DNA from: Globisporangium splendens
Taxonomy: Eukaryota > Oomycota > Peronosporomycetes > Pythiales > Pythiaceae
Assembly (NCBI GenBank): GCA_006386115.1
Contig: VFIW01000039.1
Location: 62,001 to 126,000 of the forward strand
Reading direction: 5' to 3'
DNA: 64,000 nt
Made by a program: the position numbers and the translations under genes. The notes beneath the pieces are model-generated. The model ran no database searches, was not told the DNA's origin, and saw only the letters and a program-made list of their open reading frames with translations. Positions 54,603 to 64,000 of this stretch are shown here, piece after piece (position 1 is the first letter of the stretch; the number at the start of each line of letters is the position of its first letter).

Positions 54603-56108
54603 ATGAAGCTCGCCTCGATCGTTCTCGCGGCCGCCGCCACCATCGCGGCTGTCAACGCTCAGACCACCACCCCAGCGCCAGCGGGCACCGTTGCTGCTGC
54701 GCCAGTCGACGCCACGACGACGACGGCTCCTGCTACCACCACTGCGAACTCTACTACGACGACCACGAGTGCGGCGTCGGGAGATGACGCGCTGGCGAAG
54801 TTCAAGGCGACGGCCACGTCGGATGCCTACCACATGCCAACCGTCCGTGTCGTGCAAGCGCGTGTCCAGAGTGACTCGCCGATCTTGGTCGAAGGCGCGC
54901 TCGTGTCGAGCTTCGGCAAGGGAAAGCTCGATGCTGGGTACCTCTCGTCCTTGGACTCTGTGAACACGGCCAGTGTGGAAGGCGCGCTCATGTACGTGCA
55001 GGCCGAAGCCATTAACATCGCTACTCGTGCGTCGGAGAACCGTTGCGTTCGTAAGACCAAGGTGGCGAACGTCGTGTTCTACGAGATCTTGATCGCACAG
55101 ACCAACGAGACCATCGCGCAATTCCAAGACAAGTGGGAGACCCCAGAGTACGGTCCGATGCTTGCCATGGACTCTGGTCGCTGCACCCCAATTTCGGGCG
55201 AAGACAAGCTCCCAGTTGAGTGCTACCAGTTCAACGGCGAGAACGGTCAGCCAAACGTTGGTCCTTTCGTCGGCGGCACGAACAAGGAAGAGAGCGACCG
55301 TGCACCATACCCAGGCAACTACTGGTTCTCGTTCCCAAACACGTGTCCAACGCAAGCTTGGTCGAACAAGACCGACGACTGCCGAGCGAGCACTCGTAAG
55401 GGTCTTTGCTCATACGGCGTGGCGCCAAACGGTGTCGAGTGTACGTTTGCGTACAACATCCTCGGTTGGGTGCCAATCGATGATGTTGTGGGGATCACCT
55501 CGATTACAAACAATGGCACCGGTAAACCTTTCGCCAATTTTACGGAATGGTGCTCGGCCAGCACGGACAACGTGGAGTTCGACTACGATGAATCCTCCAA
55601 GACGCTCAAGCAGAGTCTTCCATTCTGGGCCGATCCTCTCAACAAGACGGCGAACGCCGCGCGTACGGAAGCCATGATTGCCGCTTACACGAAGCTGTTG
55701 AGTGAGGGTTCGAGCCAGGTGAGCTCTACCGTGTCTGCTGCGTTCAAGAAGCTGCCAACTCCTGCGGAACTGGCTGCGGTCAATCCGCCTTGCTACAAGT
55801 CTGTCAAGTCGTGTGGAACGGCCCCAGGCTGCAAGCGTACTGGTTACTCGCAGTTGTGCACCAAGTGCGATGCTAGCGAGGGTTGCAAGACCAGCGAGGA
55901 TGGCTTCACTTTCCCTGAGCTTGCGAAGGCGCCAACGAAGCTTTCGGAGGCGGAGACGACGACGGATGGTCTCTACGGAGGTTCGGGCAGCGGCACCAGC
56001 AAGAGCACTGTCGGCACACCAAGTCCAAGCACTTCGTCCGCTGGCGTTCAGGTCACCATGGCTCTTGCTTCGGTCGCCGTTTCGTTGATTGCGTCGTTCG
56101 CTCTCTAG
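54603..56108 (+). CDS. Secreted GPI-type Ser/Thr-rich protein, paralog C
   Basis: Single exon, 501 aa. Signal peptide (MKLASIVLAAAATIAAVNA), Thr-rich linker, a cysteine core with NTASVEGALMYVQAEAI, ENRCVRKTKVANVVFYE, PNVGPFVGGTNKEESD, WFSFPNTCP and NPPCYKSVKSCGTAPGC, and a Ser-rich tail ending in a hydrophobic GPI-type signal. Core protein sequence is near-identical to paralog B, and parts of the DNA are almost identical even at third codon positions (see findings). The ATG at 54603 is preceded by an Inr-FPR, which supports it over the longer in-frame extension from 54483. Confidence 0.88.
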   Translation: MKLASIVLAAAATIAAVNAQTTTPAPAGTVAAAPVDATTTTAPATTTANSTTTTTSAASGDDALAKFKATATSDAYHMPTVRVVQARVQSDSPILVEGALVSSFGKGKLDAGYLSSLDSVNTASVEGALMYVQAEAINIATRASENRCVRKTKVANVVFYEILIAQTNETIAQFQDKWETPEYGPMLAMDSGRCTPISGEDKLPVECYQFNGENGQPNVGPFVGGTNKEESDRAPYPGNYWFSFPNTCPTQAWSNKTDDCRASTRKGLCSYGVAPNGVECTFAYNILGWVPIDDVVGITSITNNGTGKPFANFTEWCSASTDNVEFDYDESSKTLKQSLPFWADPLNKTANAARTEAMIAAYTKLLSEGSSQVSSTVSAAFKKLPTPAELAAVNPPCYKSVKSCGTAPGCKRTGYSQLCTKCDASEGCKTSEDGFTFPELAKAPTKLSEAETTTDGLYGGSGSGTSKSTVGTPSPSTSSAGVQVTMALASVAVSLIASFAL

Positions 56109-57481
56109 ATGACTTGACGTTTGTGTGTACATTTTGAGCTTTCTGCTGCTTTGAAACCCGTTTATCGTATCCTCTGAATACACTCGAACGTGTTCTTTGC
56201 GAATCTTGAGTGCGTTCTCTGCTTGACTTGTATGGAATAATGGAAGCTCCGTTGGTGTCTCTTGCCGGTGTAGATCATCATCACCGGTCGTTCCTGCTGT
56301 CACCTTTCATGCTGTGTGTCAGCGCATTCGTCTGTGCGTCTTTGTCGACCTCGTTCGTTCGCACTCGTGTCGCCATCGTCGGCGCTCTGTTCGCCTCCTG
56401 TTGTTCTCTGCTGCCTCAATAACCTGCCGAAAATGCGCGAGTCCTGTTTGCCTCTTGCGCTCTGCGTCTCCAATGCCGAAATGAGCTTCCGAATGCGCTC
56501 GTTAGCTCTCATTTCGCATCGTCTGCGACGCCATGGATCGCGCTCCGAATGGATCCGATCGGGAAGATCGAAAGGAATGCTGTCGCACGAACAACCGATG
56601 CAAAAGGCACGAGCATACTGAGGCGCTGTGTAAAAGGGAAGGAGCCTCACATCCAGTTAGCCAGTAACAGGAGTCAGTCTGTCAAGCAGCACCGAATGGA
56701 CACGACTCGTTCGCTAGATATATCGATTGATAAAGGTCAAGAACACTGATGAAGAATATTTGATGGATGAAGACAAGATATGAGGATACCTCAAAGTATT
56801 CGAAATAACAGGTAGCCACTGACGTCGGCGGGTAACGCATCCACATGATTGCAATTCGTTCGTCGAAATCCAAAAGCTCCTTCAAACCGCGCGTCCTTCT
56901 GCTCTCTGGTCGGTTAACACCCAATCGACGAACGAAACACCGCAAAAAGAGGACGCGACGGTCCAATAGGATCCGCAATAGGATCTTTATGGATGAATTG
57001 GCCAACCAGGACGACTTGAGCGTGCTTTTGGTCTGGTTGGCTTGCTCACCTGTGTGAGCTGCTTCAGCAAACCAAGAGAGCGACAGCACGGCGAACAGAG
57101 GAATGAGCTGAACCAGCCTCTGACGCATGCATGACGCACTGCTTTGTCGAAACCCAAGTGCATCTGCGTACAACGCTCACCAATTGACGTGTGCGTTTGC
57201 GTGTTGGCCATTGTCAGATCGCCTTTAGGACCATTTTCCTCCTGATCTCTTGACGCCTCAATATTTGTTGGTGAGGCAAAAAGCCCGACTGCAAAGCCCA
57301 CATGAGTTCACTCATCGTTTTATTCATCAAGTTATTGCAACTTGCCTTGACGTACGCATCCAGCTATTGCTTTCTGTTTACGCTTTTTCGTGTGGTGTGC
57401 TGACAAAGAAAGAAAGAGAGAGGGGAAAAAGGTCTTGAGATGACAGGCTCCAAGTGTAGCTGCTCGGGTCAACCGCAAGGC
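56109..57481. other. Intergenic, convergent
   Basis: About 1.4 kb between the 3' ends of paralog C and the CBM1 protein. No supportable gene; open frames lack domains. Confidence 0.45.
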
Positions 57482-58468
57482 TTAGTTTTTGCAGCGGAAT
57501 TCCGACTGGTCCGCGTTGGAAGCCACACACTTGGCACCGTTCTCGCAATTTGGGTGCGACCACGTGCTGCCCTGCTTCTTCTCACCGCACATCTCGCCCA
57601 CGGGGAGGTAGTCCGGCTTGCACTGGCTGTAGTAGTCGCTCTGTTTGATGCACTGCGAGCCGGCCTTGCACGTGGTCGGACCCGAAAAGTTCTGGCCGCC
57701 ACATTGGCTCCACTTCTCGGCGCCGCCGCCGTTCGCTGGCGCCACCGAAGGCGTCGTTCCCGAAGGCGGCGCCTGGCCTTGCCCAAAGAGGCACTGGCTG
57801 TACCAGTCGTCCTTCTTCACGCACGTGCTGCCGTCCGCGCACGTCGCGCTCCACGGACCGTTGTAGGACTTGCCGCCGCACTGTTGCCACACCGTCACGT
57901 TCTTCTTGACGCAGCGCCCGTAGTAGTCACTGTCCTTGATGCACTGCAAGGCGGGCTCGCAGTCGGCGGTGTGGTCCTTCCAGACGCACTGGCCGTTCTC
58001 GCCCACGGCCTTGACGTGCGCCTCGGCGCTCTTGTGGCGGTGGTGCGTGCCGTCGTTGTGCTTGTTGCTGTGGTCCTTGTAGTAGTAGTGCTGCGTCGTC
58101 GCAGGCACGCACTGGTAGTACTGCGTGCTCAGCATCTTGCACGTGGACGTCTGGCCCTGACCGTTTGGCACGCAAGCGACATTCCACGGCTGGTTCTGCG
58201 TCTGGCTCACCCACTTGAGGCCGCCACATTGGTCCCACAGCACGGGCTGCTTCTTCAGGCACTGGGCGTAGAATTCACCCGTTCGAATGCAGTCGAGACC
58301 GTTCTCGCACGTCTGGAAGCCGCCGTCCTTGGTGTAGCACGTACCCCACATCGGCACGAGCTTCGTGTGCACAGACACCTTGACGTGCCAGCCTTGTTGC
58401 TTGGCGTCGGCGCCATCGAGCGTCAGGAACGCGGCAGATGCGACGGCGGCGGTGGCAAAGACCTTCAT
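57482..58468 (-). CDS. Secreted protein with six CBM1 cellulose-binding modules
   Basis: Single exon, 328 aa, ATG at 58468. Signal peptide ([22 protein letters not shown]). Six CBM1-like modules, three with the classical WxQCGG start: [17 protein letters not shown] and EKWSQCGG. The first, third and sixth are degenerate but keep the Cys pattern and the closing DYYGRC/DWYSQC-type aromatic-Cys motif. A His/Lys-rich spacer ([19 protein letters not shown]) separates modules 2 and 3; a Pro/Ser/Gly linker ([14 protein letters not shown]) separates 4 and 5. CBM1 binds crystalline cellulose; oomycete walls contain cellulose, so the protein may bind the wall or, like CBEL-type proteins, plant cellulose and act in adhesion. 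An initiator-like TCAGTCCGCCTTTTGC lies about 40 nt upstream. Confidence 0.9.
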   Translation of the reverse strand: MKVFATAAVASAAFLTLDGADAKQQGWHVKVSVHTKLVPMWGTCYTKDGGFQTCENGLDCIRTGEFYAQCLKKQPVLWDQCGGLKWVSQTQNQPWNVACVPNGQGQTSTCKMLSTQYYQCVPATTQHYYYKDHSNKHNDGTHHRHKSAEAHVKAVGENGQCVWKDHTADCEPALQCIKDSDYYGRCVKKNVTVWQQCGGKSYNGPWSATCADGSTCVKKDDWYSQCLFGQGQAPPSGTTPSVAPANGGGAEKWSQCGGQNFSGPTTCKAGSQCIKQSDYYSQCKPDYLPVGEMCGEKKQGSTWSHPNCENGAKCVASNADQSEFRCKN

Positions 58469-60573
58469 TATGGAATGGATGTGCTTGATGCGAAGAGCGC
58501 AAAAGGCGGACTGAGGTTCATGCCATCATAGGCGCGTGTGCAAGGGTATGCGTGGCGTCAACTCGAATGGACTTGTGAGGCAAATCAAGGAGCATCGGCA
58601 ATTTTAGCCAATCCGAGCTATGTACCTATGGAGAAGATGCGGAAAGAAGGTGAGGTTGGATGTGATATCGTGCCAAATACAGGTTGGAGAGAGTGCAGCA
58701 TGTCAGGAAGCTGGATCTGCCAACCCACCTCGTTTTGGGAAGGAGCAAATTTCATGTCACCCACCTGATTTTTTTGGGTGCTTTATGGAATGAATTATGG
58801 AAATTCCACCCTTACATCTCGAAGCAAAAAGCATGATATTTATCGTCTTAAAGAGGGTTTAATTGCTAAAGGTGCCGTCTCTCCCTTTGGGTTTTGTTTA
58901 CACCATTTTTTCACCTCCATATAAATCGCTTCATAAATAACAACACTGCAAGCTTCTTTCTCAGTGTCGAGTCGGAATGAGTTGCGATTTGATGTTCAGA
59001 GACCAGGACGATGGCGTTCTCCCCACGCGCCAATTGTCGGCATGATTTGATCCCCACCTTCGCCACTGCCGCGTTTGCTTCCATTTGTTGTGGGTCTCTG
59101 ATTTATTGCAGCCCGCCACCGGTTTCAAAATAAAAAGAAACTCGCAGTCCATCCGCTCTCTCAGCCAAATAAAGACTAGAAAATATGCTCCCACCTAGAG
59201 CTATGGGCTCTCCTTTTTCAAATTCGAGGCGGGGTGCGAGCCAAAGTGACAGGATTTGTGAGATTGAAGCGAATGCCATAAATCGCCACAGCAGTAGACG
59301 TATTCCACAGGACATAAAGTGGCCTGGTCATGTTTGAGTTAAATGTAGACCTCGCACTCGCTCTGTAAAGGAAGTCGGGGTTACCATCCGATGATCATCC
59401 ATTGAGCTCATCTGCCCAGAAGCTGATCAGGCAGATCGCCTTCTGATCAGACGAGCTCAATGGATTTTTACAATTTTTGTCCTACCACTCTCAACGGCCA
59501 GTGGGTTCAGTGGGTGTTGAGCCCTGTTCAGTGGCGAGACTCACCTTTAAATCCAAGCGACACCATCGCTCGGCTGCATCTCAGTCTCCCTCTCTCAGGT
59601 CCAATTCTGTTCGACCCAAAAGCAAAGTCAGTCCAGATTCTGACCTGCGGAGATTTCTTGCTTGAACTCCTCGACGTTGACTCACAGGGAAGAGGCCAAC
59701 AGAGAGGCTTTTAATCGATCCATCAAAATCGAGCCGTTAGGTGAACCTCACGGATACAAACAGTGATAACCTGGCTTCTGAGTCGGGTGGTTGCCATCCT
59801 GTTTCTTTTGAAATAATCACAGACCTCTCTCGATTCGTCGTTTTCACACATGCTAGGTTCGTTCATGCGCACATCGTTCCGTTAGCTTTGTGTCCTCCTC
59901 TCTCGATCAAGTCTCGTTGGCAGCCTCGGTTATAATCAGTTGAACTTTAGAAGGTTGTGTGCTCTTGCAATTTTATCAAGCTCTCACACACGACAGAATT
60001 GGCTGGCTCGGAGGGTGCCGAGGGAGAGCCGCAGCTGGGGCGACGAGGATGAGGGTGGAAAAGCACGTGGTTGAGAAATGGCGCAAAACAGCGGCGCAGG
60101 AAGAAATGATTGAAGAAGCACGACTGGGAAAATGGACTAAGCAGCATCCTGGTTCTCTCGATTTAGAGAGGGTATTCATGACTGGAGGTGTTTACACACG
60201 ACTTTGTGCCATTCTCCAAGAAATTGTCATATATTGTATGCTAGAGTTTCATCAAGTTGAAGCTGCGAGTCTTCCTGATTGAGAGATGTTCCGATATCCG
60301 TGCTCCGTTAGTGGAAAATGGCACAACGCAGCACAAATGAACTGAGGTCACTGATATTGGTCGTTTCTCCAAAAGATGGGCTGCATTGAGTTTTGGAGGC
60401 AGACTCATATCCTACACGAGGATGAGAACGACAAGTGCGAAGTGGATTGGGGAGAGATGCGAGTCTCCTCGATGTTTTTATCAGTCGCATTAGCATATGT
60501 CCACAGTCTCCTTTCTGGATGACTCGAGTCATTTCATGGTGGCTCGATGCTTTATGCTTTCAGCTGTGCATGG
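58469..60573. other. Intergenic
   Basis: About 2.1 kb, AT-richer than the coding parts. Contains the foldback at 59397-59465. No supportable gene. Confidence 0.45.
59397..59465. repeat. Foldback element with 13-bp perfect arms
   Basis: ATCCATTGAGCTC at 59397 and its exact complement GAGCTCAATGGAT at 59453, enclosing a second inverted pair (CAGAAGCTGATCAG and CTTCTGATCAG). Looks like a tiny foldback or MITE remnant. Confidence 0.7.
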
Positions 60574-60827
60574 ATGTGGGAGCAATGTGGCGGCGCAAAG
60601 TACACCGGTCCAGAACGTGCCTGCCTGGGTTGCAGTGCATCAAGCACTCGGAGCAGTACAGCGAGTGCAAGCCGGACAAGCTCTTTGTTGGCACAGTTTG
60701 CGGCGAGGAAACGTGGACGTACACGAGGTTCTACATGCAATGCGAAGGCACAGCGATGTATGAGTGGGCAGACGGCATCCCCCTCGCGGAAAACAGAGAG
60801 GAACACCGCTGCAAAGCCGCGAACTAA
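60574..60827 (+). pseudogene. CBM1-module fragment with frame break
   Basis: Starts inside a CBM1 module (MWEQCGGAKYTGPE), then a one-nt loss near 60612-60615 shifts the frame; the module continues as TCLPGLQCIKHSEQYSECKPD in the next frame. A degenerate module follows (LFVGTVCGEE .. EEHRCKAAN) and aligns with the last module of the protein at 57482 ([11 protein letters not shown] .. SEFRCKN). No signal peptide or earlier modules are found; an acceptor-like GCTTTCAG lies at 60556-60563 but no partner exon is seen. It is best read as a truncated, decaying copy of the C-terminal third of the six-module gene. Confidence 0.7.
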
Positions 60828-61244
60828 GAGCGAATGTAGCTCATGAGACCGCAGCAACCATCAATGTGCATGTGGAAGAGCCTTTTACCACCAAGCATTT
60901 TCTCTTTCGCTGTTAGCAAACACAAAAGTGCGTACACCTAGCATGTTGAGACTGCAGTAACCAGGCAAATAAACTAGGAGTGAACCCGTTTCTACATGTG
61001 TGCGCCGTAAAGCAGTCTCGCACCAGATGGAGGCAGAAGCAGTATCTTGTTCTGGTAAATCAGGTGATCCTGTTGTCTGTCAGAGCTTTTGTAGATCAGA
61101 TGCAAATTCTTTATCACAATTGCACCTGCGTCCCACAGTGCTTCTTGTGAATCAGGCGCTAATGCTTTTGCACCCGTTATGGTGTTTCACGATGCCTTCT
61201 CCCACCCTGTAGTTTGAGAATCCAACGCCTTTTTTAAACATCAT

Positions 61245-61246
<2 letters not shown>

Positions 61247-61278
<32 letters not shown>
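61247..61278. repeat. GA microsatellite
   Basis: About 16 GA units. Confidence 0.9.
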
Positions 61279-61280
<2 letters not shown>

Positions 61281-61446
61281 CGATGGAACCGTTGGAGGAT
61301 CTTGGCTGCCGTAAATCAGGGGCGGACCTGTGACTCCAGCCACATGAGCATAGAGAGCTCTGACCACTTGCTGACCCATCCCACAGTGCAGTGTGGTTTT
61401 GAACCCATTCGTGAACCCATTAAACAGCAGAAAAGCAGTTGATGAC

Positions 61447-61469
61447 CCGTAAATAGACATTATTTACGG
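61447..61469. repeat. Inverted repeat CCGTAAATA-N5-TATTTACGG
   Basis: 9-bp perfect arms about 175 nt upstream of the first small CBM1 gene; the right arm recurs upstream of the second copy at about 62398. Confidence 0.8.
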
Positions 61470-61596
61470 ATAGAAAGAACCGACTGCACAAATAATGAAG
61501 TTGCACCAAAAGTCTTGTTGCCTTAAGAACAGGCATCCTCCCAGAGCGAGGTAGCGAGGCACGGGCTTCCTGGCGATCGACTCCACCCAGGCTACC

Positions 61597-61613
61597 TCAC
61601 TCTCCAAGTTTCT
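61597..61613 (+). promoter_or_regulatory. Oomycete Inr-FPR of the first small CBM1 gene
   Basis: TCACTCTCCAAGTTTCT matches the oomycete initiator consensus at 16 of 17 positions, 32 nt before the ATG. Confidence 0.7.
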
Positions 61614-61644
61614 CACGAGTACTCAAGACCTCCATTCCTCAAGC

Positions 61645-61983
61645 ATGAAGTCGTTCGTCTGCGTCGCCGCCATCGCGCTCGCCGCCATCGCCAACGTCGA
61701 AGCCACGGTCGAATCCAACGTCCATGTCCGTGTTCACGCTGCCGGTGGCCCAACGCCTGTCGCCGAGTGGGGTGCTTGCAAGCAAGCTGGCAGTGATCCA
61801 GAGCCGTGTGTGGCTGGCACGATCTGCCGTGTCCAGAGCGAATACTATGGCCAGTGCATCCGAGACCCTGCGCCAAAGTGGGGTCAATGTGGTGGTAAGA
61901 CCGAGACGGGCACGTGGACTGGCAATTGCGTTGCTGGAGCCAAGTGCGTCTACTCGAACGACTGGTACTCGCAGTGCCAGTAA
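61645..61983 (+). CDS. Small secreted protein with two CBM1 modules, copy 1
   Basis: Single exon, 112 aa. Signal peptide (about 1-20, KSFVCVAAIALAAIANVEA), a short linker, then two Cys-rich modules: a degenerate one (EWGACKQAGSD .. SEYYGQC) and a classical CBM1 (KWGQCGGKTETGTWTG .. SNDWYSQC). It probably binds cellulose through the Trp/Tyr residues. Nearly identical to copy 2 except for the second half of module 2. The Inr-FPR upstream fixes the start. Confidence 0.9.
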   Translation: MKSFVCVAAIALAAIANVEATVESNVHVRVHAAGGPTPVAEWGACKQAGSDPEPCVAGTICRVQSEYYGQCIRDPAPKWGQCGGKTETGTWTGNCVAGAKCVYSNDWYSQCQ

Positions 61984-62385
61984 GTTGGTGGCGAGCCCCT
62001 CCTCGACTACTCTATTACGAAGATGATAGCAGCAGGGATCTTTTGTTTTTTTTTGTATAAACCCCAAATATCAGTATGTTTTAATTGTTGCACTTGCCGC
62101 TGTTTGCTTTCATGTGCTCCAAGCATTGGCACGACATCGAGCTGAAGTTTGGGTTGACGCTTTTTGCTCGTGGCCATCCGTCCAGTGTGCTCAAGTCGCT
62201 TCACCAAGATGAGTGAGTGCACGAGACCTTCAGCAAACCGTGTTGTATGCCGTTTCTCTCTTCACAGCAAGCACTTTTCTGCAAGAAATTTGTCGAGGCA
62301 CTTCATCAACATGGGTTACATCACGAGCTCGATGATCCTAGGTGAATCCTGCAAAGTTCACACTTCTTTTCGACTGTGTGGTCCA

Positions 62386-62403
62386 TAAATAAGATCTTAT
62401 TTA
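62386..62403. repeat. 18-bp perfect palindrome TAAATAAGATCTTATTTA
   Basis: Lies at the junction of the two tandem copies, upstream of the second CBM1 gene; overlaps the shared TATTTACGGAT string. Confidence 0.85.
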
Positions 62404-62586
62404 CGGATGTGAACAGCGATGGAACCCTGCTTTTAGAAGAATACTGGAGACAAGCAGCTGCGCGAGTAGTTCGAAGTTGCACCCAGTTAAAGAAGAGACT
62501 TGCATTTCGCTTGGATGTCTTGATCCTTGTCGCCCTTGAGGAGCAGGCAGCAAGAGTTTCCCCAGATCCACTCAATCGGAACGACC

Positions 62587-62603
62587 TCATTCTCCAAGTT
62601 TCT
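62587..62603 (+). promoter_or_regulatory. Oomycete Inr-FPR of the second small CBM1 gene
   Basis: TCATTCTCCAAGTTTCT matches the initiator consensus at 16 of 17 positions, 32 nt before the ATG. Confidence 0.72.
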
Positions 62604-62634
62604 CTCGAGTACTCAAGACCTCCATTCCTCAAGC

Positions 62635-62973
62635 ATGAAGTCGTTCGTCTGCGTCGCCGCCATCGCGCTCGCCGCCATCGCCAACGTCGAAGCCACGGTC
62701 GAATCCAACGTCCATGTCCGTGTTCACGCTGCCGGTGGCCCAACGCCTGTCGCCGAGTGGGGTGCTTGCAAGCAAGCCGGCAGTGGCCCACAGCCGTGTG
62801 TGGCTGGCACGATCTGCCGTGTCCAGAGCGAATACTATGGCCAGTGCATCCGAGACCCTGCGCCAAAGTGGGGTCAATGTGGTGGTAAGACCCCGACGGG
62901 TACGTGGACGGGCAGCTGCCAGGGCGGCGCCAAATGCGTCCGATCGAGCGACTATTACGCGCAGTGCCAGTAA
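62635..62973 (+). CDS. Small secreted protein with two CBM1 modules, copy 2
   Basis: Single exon, 112 aa, tandem copy of the gene at 61645. Signal peptide and first module are almost identical (SGPQPC instead of SDPEPC). The second module begins the same (KWGQCGGKTPTGTWTG) but ends SCQGGAKCVRSSDYYAQC where copy 1 has NCVAGAKCVYSNDWYSQC, so an aromatic surface residue changes from Trp to Tyr and charge differs. The 3' flank is again near-identical. Confidence 0.9.
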   Translation: MKSFVCVAAIALAAIANVEATVESNVHVRVHAAGGPTPVAEWGACKQAGSGPQPCVAGTICRVQSEYYGQCIRDPAPKWGQCGGKTPTGTWTGSCQGGAKCVRSSDYYAQCQ

Positions 62974-63804
62974 GTTGGTGGCGAGCCCCTCCTCGACTAC
63001 TCTATTACGAAGATGATAGCAGCAGGGTTCTTTTGGTTTTTGTATAAGCCCCAAATAGCAATGTGTTTTGTTTGTTGCTTGTTGCGTCTTGTTTGCATGC
63101 GCTCGAAACATTATTGCAATGCAGCACGTCAAACTGAAGTTTGGGCTGGCGTATGTTGCTCATGGTCATCCGCACAGTGTGCTCAAGTCGCTTCACCAAG
63201 ATGAGTTAGGGCATGAGACCTTCAGCAAACCACGTTACACTTTATAGCAAGCACCGTTCGCAAGAAAGTTGTTGCGCCTGCGTCACCAAGACGAGTTACA
63301 TAAAGAGTTCCACGTTCCTAGGTGCTCACTCCACCCTTCTTTTCGACTGATATATCGTCGAGCTGATATGCTTTCTTGCATGAATGGCAGTAGCAGCATC
63401 GGCTACCGAGACAGCATTGCTGGGACCAACGCTTCGTTTTTACAGACGCAGTGGCATTAAAAGTGTGCTCGAGTATGGATCCTGGCGCTGGCAGTCAGCA
63501 TGCAGCGCTGTCAGCTTTGCGATTAGAGGAATCGCTGAGCTTTGCCTCACGAAAAAATCCGACAACAAAAATAACTTGCGACTCAACTGGGTTGCAACGT
63601 AATTTACCACTGCAATATACTCTACTCTCAATAGCATGTTACTGACGACTATATCGTCTAGGACATCAGTTCTACGATGCTGCGCAGATGTGTAATGTAT
63701 GTGGGCCACCTTAGAATGTTCCTTTCTTCTGCAGCCTACAGCTTTGTTTGCTTTTGTGGCGGTCCCACACAGAACGAGAAGAACAGGAAAAGAGCAAAGC
63801 AAGC
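62974..63804. other. 3' flank of the CBM1 duplication and upstream region of the last gene
   Basis: Up to about 63350 this is the tail of the duplicated unit. The remainder shows no gene until 63805. Confidence 0.45.
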
Positions 63805-64000
63805 ATGGCGTCGTCCCCAAAGGTTTGTGTGTTTGTGAGCGCCTCACTGTATTTCATGCGCTCATGACGCTTACGCACGTCTCCCGCTGTTGTGTGTGCG
63901 CTTGCTGTGTAGAAATCTGCTGCCTCCCTCGAGCAGGTCAATGCCGACCTGACGGTACGTAAAGTTTGCCATCAGTGCTTGTAAATGGCACGATCAACGC
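63805..64000 (+). CDS. 5' end of an unidentified gene, truncated by the window edge
   Basis: ATG at 63805 begins an 18-nt first exon (63805..63822, MASSPK), a 90-nt GT-AG intron, a second exon 63913..63954 (KSAASLEQVNADLT) and another good donor (GTACGT at 63955). Both junctions are phase 0. The tiny exons in a Lys/Ser/Ala-rich N-terminus are typical of multi-intron oomycete housekeeping genes. The product cannot be named from 20 residues. Confidence 0.5.

Larger units (their letters stand above)
60828..61596. other. Intergenic with GA repeat and inverted repeat
   Basis: Contains a GA microsatellite (61247-61278) and the inverted repeat at 61447-61469. No gene seen. Confidence 0.45.
61445..63350. 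repeat. Tandem duplication of about 0.95 kb carrying two CBM1 genes
   Basis: Copy 1 is about 61445-62376 and copy 2 about 62385-63350. Both begin near a TATTTACGGAT string with an inverted repeat, share the promoter (61597 and 62587), coding region, 3' flank (GTTGGTGGCGAGCCCCTCC) and a tail with CTCAAGTCGCTTCACCAAG and CTTCTTTTCGACTG. The copies abut directly. Confidence 0.8.

Noticed and set aside
1..64000. CRISPR arrays, bacterial operons, rRNA or tRNA genes
   Set aside because: No regularly spaced identical repeats; spliced eukaryotic genes throughout; no cloverleaf or rRNA sequence recognised by eye, although a tRNAscan run would be the proper test.

Overview
This is nuclear DNA from an oomycete (stramenopile). 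The evidence is: intron-poor genes with short (69-104 nt) GT-AG introns; copies of the oomycete-type initiator plus flanking promoter region just upstream of start codons (17042, 54519, 61597, 62587); a DUF6818-type protein; secreted proteins built from fungal-type CBM1 cellulose-binding modules; and a family of secreted, probably GPI-anchored proteins. The species cannot be fixed from the sequence.

Layout. 0.3-3.5 kb: a signal-peptide-bearing protein kinase / zinc finger / PP2C fusion. 3.6-4.5 kb (-): a mitochondrial HAD phosphatase. 5.3-10.2 kb: an unusual locus with a broken gene whose product joins an H2A-like and an H2B-like histone fold to a ubiquitin-like domain, then a DUF6818 gene, a Tc1-like transposase relic, and a decayed second copy of the 3' part of the histone-doublet gene. 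10.2-17.0 kb: long gene-free stretch with simple repeats. 17.1 kb: small Ser-rich nuclear protein. 17.9-18.4 kb: degenerate ~150-nt tandem repeat. 18.9-20.5 kb (-): pantothenate kinase, 4 exons. 21.6-24.3 kb: two conserved-looking unknowns. 24.4-29.6 kb (-): a 1739-residue membrane-tethering protein (TM-PXA-RUN-DysF-FYVE-like-PX-nexin C). 30.2-31.2 kb: mitochondrial ribosomal protein uL3. 32.9-34.6 kb: secreted astacin-like metalloprotease. 35.8-39.5 kb and 54.6-56.1 kb: three paralogous secreted Ser/Thr-rich proteins. 40.9-42.3 kb (-): probably N-myristoylated PP2C. 43.9-48.6 kb: long coiled-coil protein with two frame breaks. 49.0-52.0 kb: ER glucosidase II alpha (GH31). 57.5-63.3 kb: CBM1 cluster (six-module protein, broken copy, two tandem duplicates). 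63.8 kb: start of a gene that runs off the window.

The genes do not form one pathway. Two themes recur. One is cell surface and secretion: glucosidase II for N-glycan processing in the ER, an astacin protease, three wall or GPI-type proteins, and four CBM1 loci. The other is signalling by PP2C phosphatases (two genes). The most unusual item is the histone-doublet / ubiquitin-like gene with its partial duplicate. It carries an in-frame stop exactly between the two histone folds and a frame break in its tail, so it may be a pseudogene here, but intact relatives would be a novel chromatin protein.
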